Made by a program: the position numbers and the translations under genes
Notes under the pieces: generated by a model
What the model was told of the DNA's origin: nothing
Seen by the model: only the letters and a program-made list of their open reading frames with translations
Databases searched by the model: none
Assembly (NCBI RefSeq): GCF_905404315.1
Contig: NC_066279.1
Span: 2,802,501 to 2,866,500, forward strand
Direction of reading: 5' to 3'
DNA: 64,000 nt
Origin: Leptidea sinapis
Taxonomy: Eukaryota; Arthropoda; Insecta; Lepidoptera; Pieridae
In this document: positions 9,261-19,769 of the stretch, in pieces
Numbering within the stretch: the stretch's first letter is position 1
How the letters are laid out: each line of letters opens with the position of its first letter

Positions 9261-12137
9261 CTAAGGCTCTAACAAGCGCAGAGTGTCTAAAACTAGGCGT
9301 CGAAAACTGCACAGACTATTAGAAAAAATATCAATACAGTTATTGATATTTGCTAAGTCATTATATGAACGAGATAATCTATTAATTGGTGCATTATGTG
9401 ATGTCCACAAGCGAGAAGTTGGAACAAAGAAAGTCCTTACATTTCTAGTCCTACAAGGATTACAGTATAGTGAAAACCTGGACAACAGTTTAGTATGAAT
9501 ATGATGATTTACAACTTTATACATGTATATTAGATCAATTAATTTACGGCGCATTTCAAGTGAGTCTAGATTAAAATATTTTAATCTAGCTTCATAACTA
9601 TGCAGTGATTTTCTAAGTTTGAAACGGTTACACAAAATTCTCAAAAAACGTTTCTGAACATTTTCCACGGTATCAATGTGGTTTTTATAAAAAGGTGACC
9701 ATGCTACTGAACCATATTCTAAAATACTACGAACCAGAGATTTATATAATATTACAACACTATGTTGGCATTTGAAAGGTTTTGAAATGCGTAAGATAAA
9801 ACCTAGCATCCGATTTGCTCTTTCAGCAGTAGTATCAATGTGTTCAATGAATGATAGTTTTTTATCAACAATGACACCTAAATCTCTAGTAAATTCTTTA
9901 TGACTTAAAAGTGAATTCGAAATGTGATAGGAAAAATTTACGCTATTTATCTTATTAGTGAATGTGGCAACATGACATTTGTCAACATTTAGTTTCATTA
10001 AATTATTATGGCACCAAGTACTGAGAGCAGAAAGGTCACGCTGTAGATTGAAACAGCCATCAATGTTTTCAATTTTTCTGTATAGTTTAAGATCATCTGC
10101 ATAAAACAGATATCTACTATTGCAAGTAAAACATGATGAGACATCATTAATGAACAAAGCAAACAATAAAGGACCGAGATGAGACCCTTGAGGTACTCCA
10201 GATGGAACCAAAATGGCGTCAGAAAAAAATCCGTTGATAGCTACAATTTGTGTGCGATTTTTAATATATGACGTGATCCAACGCATTAAATCACCATGTA
10301 TACCACATTCCATTAGCTTTATAAGTAAGAGCTCGTGGTTGACCTTATCAAACGCTTTTTGAAAGTCTGTATATATGACATCTACTTGTCCCTTGTCATC
10401 GATGGTCTCAAATAGATAGTCAATATATTCAGTTATGTTAGATGTTGTTGATTTACATGATACAAATCCGTGTTGTTCAGGAATCAGCATAGGTTTAATA
10501 AAGTTGTAAATATGTCTATATATAACGCGTTCAAATATTTTCGCAAAGCAATTAAGTATACAAATAGGTCTGTAGTTACGAGCATCTGTCTTTTCACCAG
10601 ATTTGTGAACAGGAATTACATGAGCAATTTTCCACTTTTTAGGAAAAGCTCCAGATGATAGGGATTTATTAAAAATAATAGAAAGGGGTGCAGAAAGTTC
10701 AACATGACATAATTTAACGAAATGTGATGGTATTCCATCCGGACCGGGTCCTTTATTCGGATTTAGGTTTTTCATAACTCTACTTACATCATCCATTTGA
10801 ACAACAATACTGCTGAGACAGTCTAAATTACTATTATGGGCGTTAGTAACAAAATCACATGACATATTAGCCTCATACACAGTGTGAAAATAGTCTGCAA
10901 AAATTTGACATATCTGGTTACCATCTGTAGCAATTCTGTTATCTAATTGAACAGTAGGTGGAATAAGTGAGCATTTATTTTTATTTTTTACATAATTCCA
11001 AAATAACTTACTGCTACCTTTTTTAAGACTAGACTCGATATTACTTATATAAGTGATGTAACAATCTTGCATCATTTTCTTTGATCTTTTACGCAGAAAA
11101 GAAAAGGTATCATAATCCCGGGGGTTTTTATATTTTTTGAACTTTTGGTGATATTTATCCTTTTCCTTTAAACATTTAATTAAAGAGTTGTTAAACCAAA
11201 CTGGTATGGATGATCTACGTTGCTGTTTGTAAGGTGTATTATTTTGAATTACATTATTTAGAACTTTATAGAAGTTAGCCAGATCATTATCTATGTCAGT
11301 AGATGAGAGAAGTGAATGCCAATTGATATTGTTAAATTCTTCTTTACATTTTTCAAAGTTACACTTCCTAAAATTAAATGTCTGACTACGTTGACAATAT
11401 TTAAGTACTGGTTTAGATATACCATGATTCACACTGACCTCAAAGGCAGGATGGTGTACATCTTCTCGAGACAAGGCTTGAGATGGCTCAAGTGATACGG
11501 AAATTTGGCGGGAGAAAAATAGATCAAGCGTATGATTATTTCTATTTTTAATATAATTATGTTGTTTAAGGTTGCCAATTGACATTAAGTCCAATAAAAA
11601 TCTAACTCGTGTGTCCATAATTGCAAAATTAGACTCTACAGTTTTTGATACATTATCTATATGCCAGTTTAGATTGGGCGTATTGAAATCACCTAGTAAA
11701 ATTAAAGACTCATCTGTGTTTGATAGAATATCACTAGTTTTATGATAAAACATTTTTAACTTTTCTATAGATAGGTCCGGCGGCAGATATACAAGACCCA
11801 ATTTAGTACTTATGGTTTTGTGCTTATCGTCACTTTTAGTAACAAGATTAAGCCAAATGCATTCAACGTTACATTCCCAAACAGTAACCCTATTGGCTAC
11901 AAAACATTTTTTTATAGCAACCAATACCCCTCCACCAGTAATTTTATGACTAGTGTTAACATCACGGTCTCTTCTGAAAATATTGTAACGATCGTCTAAG
12001 AACTCATTATCCCTAATAGAAGAGTTCAGATTAGTCTCGGTTAAACATATTACATCATAGTTGTTATTTAATACATTTATATAAAAATCATATAGCTTCG
12101 TTTTAAATCTGTTTACATTCTGATAATAAATTAACAT
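9261..12137 (-). CDS. CR1-like ORF2: endonuclease and reverse transcriptase
   Basis: 958 residues. The N-terminal 230 residues form an AP-like endonuclease (YYQNVNRFKTK at the start, LTETNLN, LLGDFNTPNLNW near residue 147, and HPAFEV where the catalytic SDH/HP box is expected). After a linker rich in Lys comes the RT: KGPGPDGIPSHF, NYRPI, YTDFQKAFDKVNH, SGVPQGSHLGPLLF and FYADDLKLY near residue 678 with both catalytic Asp. The thumb follows with LGVIVDKKLSF and a C-terminal region ending DTLRLLEP. There is no RNase H domain, as expected for CR1. No stop or frameshift is seen. The protein nicks the target and copies the element RNA by target-primed reverse transcription. Confidence 0.9.
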   Translation of the reverse strand: MLIYYQNVNRFKTKLYDFYINVLNNNYDVICLTETNLNSSIRDNEFLDDRYNIFRRDRDVNTSHKITGGGVLVAIKKCFVANRVTVWECNVECIWLNLVTKSDDKHKTISTKLGLVYLPPDLSIEKLKMFYHKTSDILSNTDESLILLGDFNTPNLNWHIDNVSKTVESNFAIMDTRVRFLLDLMSIGNLKQHNYIKNRNNHTLDLFFSRQISVSLEPSQALSREDVHHPAFEVSVNHGISKPVLKYCQRSQTFNFRKCNFEKCKEEFNNINWHSLLSSTDIDNDLANFYKVLNNVIQNNTPYKQQRRSSIPVWFNNSLIKCLKEKDKYHQKFKKYKNPRDYDTFSFLRKRSKKMMQDCYITYISNIESSLKKGSSKLFWNYVKNKNKCSLIPPTVQLDNRIATDGNQICQIFADYFHTVYEANMSCDFVTNAHNSNLDCLSSIVVQMDDVSRVMKNLNPNKGPGPDGIPSHFVKLCHVELSAPLSIIFNKSLSSGAFPKKWKIAHVIPVHKSGEKTDARNYRPICILNCFAKIFERVIYRHIYNFIKPMLIPEQHGFVSCKSTTSNITEYIDYLFETIDDKGQVDVIYTDFQKAFDKVNHELLLIKLMECGIHGDLMRWITSYIKNRTQIVAINGFFSDAILVPSGVPQGSHLGPLLFALFINDVSSCFTCNSRYLFYADDLKLYRKIENIDGCFNLQRDLSALSTWCHNNLMKLNVDKCHVATFTNKINSVNFSYHISNSLLSHKEFTRDLGVIVDKKLSFIEHIDTTAERANRMLGFILRISKPFKCQHSVVILYKSLVRSILEYGSVAWSPFYKNHIDTVENVQKRFLRILCNRFKLRKSLHSYEARLKYFNLDSLEMRRKLIDLIYMYKVVNHHIHTKLLSRFSLYCNPCRTRNVRTFFVPTSRLWTSHNAPINRLSRSYNDLANINNCIDIFSNSLCSFRRLVLDTLRLLEP

Positions 12138-12207
12138 AATGTTAAAAACAACAGGAAAGGATATGAAATATATATAAAAATAAAATAAAGTGATAATTGC
12201 TTATTAT

Positions 12208-13377
12208 CTAAGAAATGCTTTTGAGCTTATCTAAGCTGTTAATATTTATAGCTGGAGAGTGTTCGTCCTTTCTCATGTATACCTTACCGAATTTGACCCA
12301 TACATACTTAAAATTCAAAACTTTTGAGGCTTTTCTTGCTTCCATATGCAGATGTTTAGCTTCAGGTGAAAGATTTTCAGCGACATATATTGGCTTTCTT
12401 TCTCCTATAATACCAAGGTCCAAAGAACAAAGCATTTCTTTTGGGTTAGCTTTATTATATCTATGAACCGCTGAAAAAATTAAATCACGATGTTTCGGTG
12501 TCATAAGAGTAACTACAATGGTGCGGGGACGATCAGATACAGTACGTTTAGCTACTCGATTGCATGAGATAACAACATCATCTGGAAGTGACACAGATAT
12601 TTTATCAAATAATTTTTTTATAATTGTATTTAAATTTTCATTCTTCCTTTCTGGCACAGCTTGTATTTCTATGTTGTGGCTTCTTGATATTCGTTCCAGT
12701 TGCATAACCTTACTCAGAAGGGATTTGAAATTGTGATCGAAAGTAGAGGAGTCATTCTTTAAATCTGAGATTATATAAGAATGGGATGAAGATTCAACTT
12801 GTAGTGCCTCAATTTTTTTGGAAAAAAAATCTAATGAGTCATTGTGTTCTTTAATTTGACTTTGAATGACTCCAATTGAATTTACTGTGTCATTAAGAAC
12901 TTCTGTATTACGATTGTTGCTTTCTTTTATGTTATTTGAACATTCAATAACCGAATCGAGATCAGTTCGAAGTGACTGAAAACTTTTCCTCATATCAGCC
13001 AACTCAGTCTGCAAGGAATTAAGGCCATTACTGAAAGCATCAAACTTCTCCTCCTGACTGGTTAGTCTTGAATGCATTTCACTACGAAATGATTTAAGTT
13101 CCGACAGTATGGTAGAGCAATCAGTTTGATTATTTATTATACTCGATGTCGACGGCGATGTCTCTATACGTAGTGGCACTCTTATAGGTGTATTAGTGTT
13201 ATCACCACCCTTCCGAGTAACAGCAGTACATGCAGGACACACCCAATTGATACGGGCTATTTGTACTGAATTTGAGGATATGCATTCAGTGTGGTATAAA
13301 CCATTACATTTAGTGCATCTAATTCTTTTTTGTGTTACTAGAACACCAATATTACATGCCAAACACTCTCCAACCAT
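12208..13377 (-). CDS. CR1-like ORF1: PHD finger, coiled coil and RNA-binding domain
   Basis: 389 residues starting MVGECLACNIGVL. A C4HC3 PHD-type finger occupies about residues 5-52 (CLAC, CTKCNGLYH, CPAC). A long helical region with heptad-like spacing follows at about 75-235 and probably drives oligomerisation. The last 150 residues (SRSHNIEIQAVPERKNEN, ending LDKLKSIS) resemble the nucleic-acid-binding domain of LINE ORF1 proteins. It is expected to coat element RNA. PHD fingers in ORF1 are an established trait of CR1-like elements. The homologous ORF1 at 25272-26340 shares the PERKNEN and PIYV.E.LSPE blocks, which supports real coding constraint. The ATG at 13377 is chosen because it directly precedes the first zinc ligand pair and no other good start lies upstream. 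Confidence 0.88.
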   Translation of the reverse strand: MVGECLACNIGVLVTQKRIRCTKCNGLYHTECISSNSVQIARINWVCPACTAVTRKGGDNTNTPIRVPLRIETSPSTSSIINNQTDCSTILSELKSFRSEMHSRLTSQEEKFDAFSNGLNSLQTELADMRKSFQSLRTDLDSVIECSNNIKESNNRNTEVLNDTVNSIGVIQSQIKEHNDSLDFFSKKIEALQVESSSHSYIISDLKNDSSTFDHNFKSLLSKVMQLERISRSHNIEIQAVPERKNENLNTIIKKLFDKISVSLPDDVVISCNRVAKRTVSDRPRTIVVTLMTPKHRDLIFSAVHRYNKANPKEMLCSLDLGIIGERKPIYVAENLSPEAKHLHMEARKASKVLNFKYVWVKFGKVYMRKDEHSPAININSLDKLKSIS

Positions 13378-15107
13378 GATTATTTAGCAATTGTATGGAT
13401 ACGGCATTGACGACGAAATAATACCAATTATTACGAAAATTGAGGGTACATGAAAATTTTTTGTTCACTATGTGATTGTTTGCAAATTTAATAATAGTTT
13501 ATCACTGTAAATACTGTACACTTTCACAATATAACATTTACCAAGGTTCACAACACTTTATACTACAAATACATTACAAAAGTCTGCAATTTAGTAAAGT
13601 TAGACACTAAAAATATAACTAAAATCTCTAAGCACATGTTCCACTGTTGACAGTTGACAAACGAGGCGAGGCTTTAGTAGAGTACGCTCGGCCTTGCTGT
13701 GAGGTTGTGTAACGCGGAGCATATGACTGATCACGTGAGTATATCTGCGGTCTTCGAGAGAACGTGGCGATGCTTGTACTTCGATGAGATGACTACTGGT
13801 GATCTGCATGATTCTATGAATTGATGTACAGCATTATGAAATGGTTCTTATAAGAGCTTATATTACGGTATATAAAATAATATGTTCTTTTAAGAACAAA
13901 TCTTTCGGCATACGCTTATTACAGTTAATATTCACGATTTATATTTCTACGATCTATAATGCTACGATGGTACGACGTTACAAGTTAGATATTAGACATT
14001 TGTATTAATTGATGTTATTGGTTGTAGGTACAGCTACACTTGAAAATATATTGTTCAGATTATATTATATCGGTGATTCAATCACGGTAGATGTTTTTTA
14101 ATGTATCTTGACTCTGGGGATTTGGTTTTAAGTTGAGCCAACGACAGTTATGCCACGCGTACTTTAAACAATTGCAAAAATGAGGAGAGTTTCGTTTGGT
14201 TTCTTAACATATTATTATGAGATTAAATGTTTATTTATTATATTAAAAGAAATCAACAGCGTACACAACAATTATCTTTACAATCTTAGTGTAGGTTTTA
14301 CGTAAAGCCACAAAAGATTACCTAAAAAATAACATAATATAATAACAAATAAAGAGCGTTTGTGTGTGTGAGAGAGAGAGAGAGAGAAAGTTGGAGTGTG
14401 TGATTACTGCGTTTTAATGCGTTACCTATTATTATTATTACTTTTTACGATGATATTTTATTATTCTCGTTTTAAACTTCATTTATGATAAGTGAAATAT
14501 ATTAAACTCAGCGTACTGTTTATTATAAGTTATAAGTGACAGTCGCGATTTTATGGAATTATGGACATTTGTATGAGATTTTAGATCATGTAAAAGTCGC
14601 CATTTTGGCGCTGGTGGCCATGTAGCGAGAGCCTGCAGTACTAAAATTAGTGATGACAACCTCAGCAAGCATCGATATATTATGGTGGGAAACTATGAAC
14701 AAAATTTGTGCTTTATAACGTTGATTATTATTGAAGTATAAATAACACGGAAAACGATCGAAATTAATTCAAAATCCAAAAATACTTTAGAGTATTGTAC
14801 GTTCCTTCGCAGCCATTAGTATTTATTATACGTCAAAATTGATTCTCTGGACGCTCGCGAATGGCGCTTCAAATAGGCAAAAAAAATTTCCTGTCAAATA
14901 TATGGAATAGCCTGTCCAGTGGTATTTATACACGTCAGTGGACATTATAATTTACCGGTAGATTGTCAATCGACTTCACTTACAATTTAACGGCTTGGTT
15001 TTAGTGACATTGTAATGTCATTATTTAATTTTATTTTAACATGATTTTAATATTATTATTCTACCACGAACCAAATTACTGCATAAAGGCAATGCTTTTT
15101 AGGTACT
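13378..15107. other. Intergenic, no gene recognised
   Basis: It probably begins with the 5' UTR of the CR1-like element. The rest is AT-rich and contains only a microsatellite at 14360-14387. Confidence 0.5.
14360..14387 (+). repeat. (TG)n(AG)n compound microsatellite
   Basis: Five TG units run directly into eight AG units. Confidence 0.85.
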
Positions 15108-15440
15108 TGAGCAAATAGTCAGACAGTTGTGGGCGTCTTGGACAATGTCTCGTGAGTTGCCTTATGAGCTGATTTATCAAAAAGCGCTGTACACTTTTCG
15201 TAATATAAACCTCTTCCGGAGGAAATGCGTTAATACATCCAGATTTCTACGCAGCAACAATCTCGTACTCTTAATGGTCACGCCAGACCATAAGCTGCGA
15301 AAATCAGTTCATATAATGGGAGATCAGTTTATATAATGGGTAGATCTGTCTATAACAGGCTGCCGAACTCGATCAAGAAAGATGCAAGTTCCACGACGGT
15401 ATTCAGATACAACTTTGAAAGTGGCTTCTAAAACATACTT
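15108..15440 (+). mobile_element. LINE C-terminal remnant
   Basis: In pieces the + strand reads FRNINLFRRKCVN, then LMVTPDHKLRKSVH and, in another frame, SVYNRLPNSIKKDASS with TVFRYNFESGF. The YNRLPxxIK..F pattern is the usual C-terminal tail of insect non-LTR RT proteins. Stops and frame changes show long decay. The clade cannot be assigned. Confidence 0.45.
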
Positions 15441-15499
15441 TTTTCTCAGTGGAGGAGGTTTACAAGATGCCAGTTATTTGACTAGGTAATACTTACAAA

Positions 15500-15680
15500 G
15501 GTACACTTTTTTTACAATTCACCTGTATGTATGTTTGTTTGTAACCGACACATTAAGGCGCGATTTTGAACCACTTTAAACGGCCAGATTTCGTTCAAAC
15601 TTAGTAGATTTATCGAAGACCGATGACAATACATTAATTTGCTGAAATTTTTCTATTTTTCTATGTGCAAAATAAGATTT
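15500..15680 (+). repeat. Possible short DNA-transposon relic
   Basis: Contains GTATGTATGTTTGTTTGTAA and a stretch (TTTCGTTCAAACTTAGTAGA) of a type common in lepidopteran non-autonomous elements. The boundaries are not visible. Confidence 0.3.
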
Positions 15681-15940
15681 TTGTTAATTTATATAATTTT
15701 CATCTATCATTACGAAGGCAGGAATTGATGTTAAATAGTTGAAATTTAAAATTAACAATTTTCTTTTCAAACAATGCGTTTTTTAGTAAGTTTTTAAAAA
15801 GTATTTTTTATAACATAACAACATTTACACTGTGTTTTATTATTGTGAGTTAGATACTTCCCTACTTATCTAAACTGAAAACTAACTAGAATTATTAATT
15901 AACTTATTTTTTTTAATTATAATAATGGTGTTATTTTATC

Positions 15941-16197
15941 AGGCTCCTTTACACAGGAAGCCGGCTAGATTATGGGTACCACAACGGTGCCTATTTCTGC
16001 CGTGAAGCAGTAATGTGTAAACATTACTATGCTTCGGAAGGGCGCCGTAGCTAGTGAAATTACTGGGCAAATTAGACTTAACATGTTATGTCTCAAGGTG
16101 ACGAGCGCAATTGTAGTGCATTATAATGGGTAGGGCGCATCAATTACCATCAGCTGTATGTCCTGCTCGTCTCGTCCCTTATTTTCATGAAAAAAAC
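15941..16197 (+). repeat. Family B interspersed repeat, copy B1
   Basis: The copy starts near GGCTCCTTTACACAGG and ends with TTATTTTCATG and an A-rich tail. Five other copies occur in the window (34096, 37800, 38939, 57902, 62889). The oriented A-tail indicates retroposition. No pol III boxes are apparent, so it is not a typical tRNA-SINE. Confidence 0.8.
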
Positions 16198-16654
16198 ATG
16201 ATTTGATTTGATTTGACAGGCAAACAAAAAAAATATTTACAATATAGGATAACTTCCGTGTACATATGAAATGAATTGAAGTTGTCCCGTATAGATAAAT
16301 AAATAATAATATAATAGAAGGTAGCCTACCTATGCTACGGCAAGGTCTACCCCAGGACGATACCGTAATTAATAAATATATGAATAATGCATAGTAAAGC
16401 TTATTTATGAAAGCTTATATTTATATCTGGTGTTAGAACCACAAGAGGGATAATCCAGTACGTGCGTCCGACACGTGCTTGGATCTTAATACGTGAGGGA
16501 AACTTTAACATTAATAGTTAATGTTAATCTGATTATTGAAACTGATTTTTCGATCTCCGCATGAATGTATCTCGTGTAAACGAAGTTACAGCTCCATATT
16601 AAAGTCCAGTCAATCTAGACCTAAAAATGACATTGAAAGTGCATATTTTTTTTA

Positions 16655-16903
16655 TCTTCATATATATAATTCTTCTGTACGTATTTTGACAGTGAACTGC
16701 TGTTGAAATTTTCTGTGTGTGTTCAAGTGAATTCGAGGATGGTTTAGATTCACAATTGAACTACCTCCTAAATGGGTGGACCGATTTTGATGATTTTTTT
16801 AGTATTCCAGTGAATTTGAGGTTGGTTTAGATTCTCAATACTGTCGTTTCGTATAGTCTAATTTAACACGTGTGTACAGGACAACGTCTGTCGGATCCGC
16901 TAG
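16655..16903 (+). mobile_element. Non-autonomous Helitron
   Basis: It ends ACAACGTCTGTCGGATCCGC then TAG, with CTAG at 16900-16903 followed by T, as expected for Helitron 3' ends inserted between A and T. The 5' half has CATATATATAATTCTTCTG and a repeated TGGTTTAGATTC segment, seen in two internal copies. There is no coding capacity. Confidence 0.65.
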
Positions 16904-17686
16904 TATATATATATATATACTTTATATTTTTTCAGGATGTTCCAAGAGCCCAATAAGTTTTGTAATCTTAATACGTTATGTATTGGTAATATGATGAATG
17001 TGAGAAATAATTTTAACGAATTGAAATTCAGATTGAAGATCGACTAAAAAACATTAAATCTGGATTCTAATTCATCTTTACCTAGAAAACGATTATTCAA
17101 ATAACAAAAGGGGATTATTACGCGCGGGGGATTTAAAAAAATAAAACAAACGCTTTACAAGATGTCCTTTAATATAAAAATATGTAAGTATAAAACACAC
17201 AGATAACCTTATTAAATAATTTAACGAAATTCCTAACACCATTACCAGTATAAGCCAAAATATAAAAAAATATCTATTCCACATATGGAATATTATTATA
17301 TACAATAATAAACACTTAAAATATCACATGGTTTTAGCCTAACGCATCTCAACATGCCATGTAGCATATTGTGGCATCAAATCGCCCGGTTAGCACTACA
17401 GTGCCAATTACTCTATTGCTAAAGGTCATATGTCGTCCGCACCACTATTATAAATTTACAAAAAATATTTTATCAGCTACATCATTACTGAGTATAATAG
17501 TGAGGAGAGAAAAAACAATTTCTAAAAATTTATCCCATGAAAATAAAAGACACGCGGCGCAGTGATGATAATTGAGGCATGAGTCATTCATATTTCAGAT
17601 AACATTGCCGATTGACGTATTTTATACGTTTATTTAATTAACTTTCTTATTAATTAAGCAAAATTAAATTTGTAAACATAATTTAT

Positions 17687-17830
17687 CACAAATGCGGGAC
17701 TCGAACCCGCGAACTCTCGGGTCCCGTCCGAGCGCTTTTTCCAACTGAGCCAGCCAACCATTCGAGTACGCATGAATAGTAAATTATGGTATACCTTGTT
17801 CAACCATCAGGTTGTGGCTCCATCTACAGC
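17687..17830 (-). repeat. tRNA-like containing repeat, copy 1
   Basis: The - strand contains TGGCTCAGTTGG (A-box like) and GGTTCGAGTCCC (B-box) at tRNA spacing. An anticodon stem CTCGG/CCGAG and the loop ACGGGAC are also present. The acceptor stem does not pair and position 33 is C, so it is not a functional tRNA. About 50 bp upstream it has AGCCACAACCTGATGGTTGA, matching the segment before the tRNA-like block at 22305. The two are copies of one repeat family. Confidence 0.65.
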
Positions 17831-18351
17831 ATCTACTGCTAATCCCAGAAGTATCTCGGGAGTATCACGAGTAAGGAAAATCACTTTAAACTAACAAATT
17901 GTTCCTTATTAATCTCAATATTACGTTAAAACTGAGAATTACTAACAATATTTTATGTTATAGTAACCTTTACCACATAAACGTTAATATTTGATATAGA
18001 TCCGTACCAACTCTGCACATGCAGTAAATTCTACTGGTGAATGAATGCATTCCATAAAAACGTTAAATAAACTAATATTGTTTCAAGTTCCAATATTGCG
18101 GAATTCAAACATCCATAAGCTGGCAATACTGTAGATCATTTCGTGCCATTTCGGGCATAATTTACTACCACAGACATATAAAATTCAGTTTTTTTTTTAT
18201 GAGCGGTCATTCCCAAAAAAACTGCTTATTACTATATAACTATATCAATAGAATAACATTTATTTAAAATATACTTATTTACTTTTTACCCCACGATAAT
18301 ATATTCCTATGATATTTAACAATAACACATTGATGTGTGTATATAATTTAT

Positions 18352-19072
18352 TTTATCTACACCCATGCTTTAAATCCTCTATTAAAGATTCTGAAACAGT
18401 TAGCTTATTACCAACATTCAAACACCCAATGTCCTTATAACCATTACATCATCCAAACGAGTGTTGTAATGTTGTACTGAATTTCATAACAACACTCCTT
18501 GGTTTTCTTTATCGATCCCTTCATGCACATGGAGTTTCAACAAACAGCCACATTCTTATTGCTCGATGCGTGGTATCTGTATGAATTTCAAAAAAAGAAC
18601 ATTTTCGTTTACGCGCGTTCCACACTACCAGAACATGGCTCGCCGTAAAAAAAAAAGTGGGTTATTCGAAACCCCGCCACTATTCTTGAAAAAATTAGCC
18701 ATTCAAGTTTTGACAGCACACCGCCGGATATTTTAAACACTGCAAAATAGCATAATATTTAAGTAAATTTTAATAATTGCACTATACAAAATGTAAATTA
18801 CTACTAAAATTAATAATTCTTTAATTAATACTTAGTTTATTTGTATATAATCAGTAAGGGATGATATTATATATTATTATAGGGCTGGCTGTTTTAATGT
18901 TAGCAGTAAGCTAACTGTTTCAGAATCTTTTAGAGGATTCATATTCTGGGTGTAGATAAAGTCTTGTATGCAACTGTTGATAATTAGGTATTAAAACACT
19001 CATGTGATACTATTATCACCGTTATACCCACATTCGTGTTTTAATACCCCTTATTACACAACAGTTGCATAA
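18352..19072 (+). repeat. Composite foldback element, copy 1 (nested palindromes)
   Basis: The outer unit 18352-18960 has inverted repeats of about 75 bp starting TTTATCTACACCC and containing GATTCTGAAACAGTTAGCTT. Seven bases beyond its right end is a second palindrome, 18968-19070, with arms starting ATGCAACTGTTG. The same two-part unit occurs inverted at 59470-60168. The middle has no reading frame. The superfamily is not recognised. Confidence 0.8.
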
Positions 19073-19171
19073 ATAACTATAACAAAATTGTATATCAATT
19101 CCTAGTTGACTGCAGCGGTTTTTGTTGGTTGGTGATGATGAACAATCGTTTCAGCTGACTCAACTCAACAT

Positions 19172-19228
19172 CTATAAGTTGGACCGCACACCGAGTACTT
19201 GCTTGCTCTTAAAACGCCAAGTATCCTG
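19172..19228 (+). other. Coding-like 3' segment, copy 1
   Basis: Translates to YKLDRTPSTCLLLKRQVS then TGA. A similar segment at 36192-36255 reads FYRLDRTPRTCLFLRRKLPC. The nucleotide differences cluster at codon third positions. No parent protein is recognised. Confidence 0.35.
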
Positions 19229-19296
19229 AAATACAAAAATCTATCAGCTTTCTAAAGTATTAATCACGAAATACATTTACATGTGGCTAACCTTAA

Positions 19297-19747
19297 TATT
19301 ATATATAAAATTCTCGTGTCTCGGTGTTTGTTACCAAACTCCTCCGCAACGGCTAAACCAGAATCGGCCAACATCTATTTTTCATACTTCTAAATGATAA
19401 GGGTGACCCATACCTAGATATATTTTTTTTTATGTTTTTGACAAACTTTTTTTTTATTGTGATTCAGCATTGAAAAATACATACAACTTAAAATTTTCGC
19501 CCTTCTACAATCTGCAACTATTTTTGTATTGCGTTTTATATTATTCTGTTCCATCCAACCATCCGCAATACGGTTGCAAGATGGCAATCGAATATAATAA
19601 TTATTGTAGTACGATAAATTTTATGTACGATATATTTGGAAGGTCTGAGAATCGGTCGTTATCTATTTTTCATACCCCATAAATTAAAATTATTGAACTA
19701 TATTTCATTACTTTATATGGCAATACAACGTTTGCAGGGTCAGCTAG
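19297..19747 (+). mobile_element. Non-autonomous Helitron (second subfamily)
   Basis: The 5' part reads TATATATAAAATTCTCGTGT. The 3' end reads ATACAACGTTTGCAGGGTCA then GCTAG, followed by T at 19748. The 3' end differs from the GTCTGTCGGG form, marking a distinct subfamily. No ORF. Confidence 0.65.
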
Positions 19748-19769
19748 TATACGTCTAGTATAGTATAGT

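Larger units (their letters stand above)
8907..13377 (-). mobile_element. CR1-like non-LTR retrotransposon with both ORFs intact
   Basis: On the - strand the order is ORF1 (13377-12208), a 70-bp gap, ORF2 (12137-9261), a 3' UTR of about 330 bp and a tail of repeated TAAA units (8907-8932). A PHD-finger ORF1 followed by an AP-endonuclease/RT ORF2 and a short microsatellite tail is the layout of CR1-group elements. Both ORFs are uninterrupted and the YADD box is intact, so this is a recent copy. The 5' end lies somewhere upstream of 13377 and could not be fixed; no target duplication was found. Confidence 0.85.

Noticed and set aside
17687..17765. Functional tRNA gene on the - strand
   Set aside because: The acceptor stem does not pair and the loop lacks U33.
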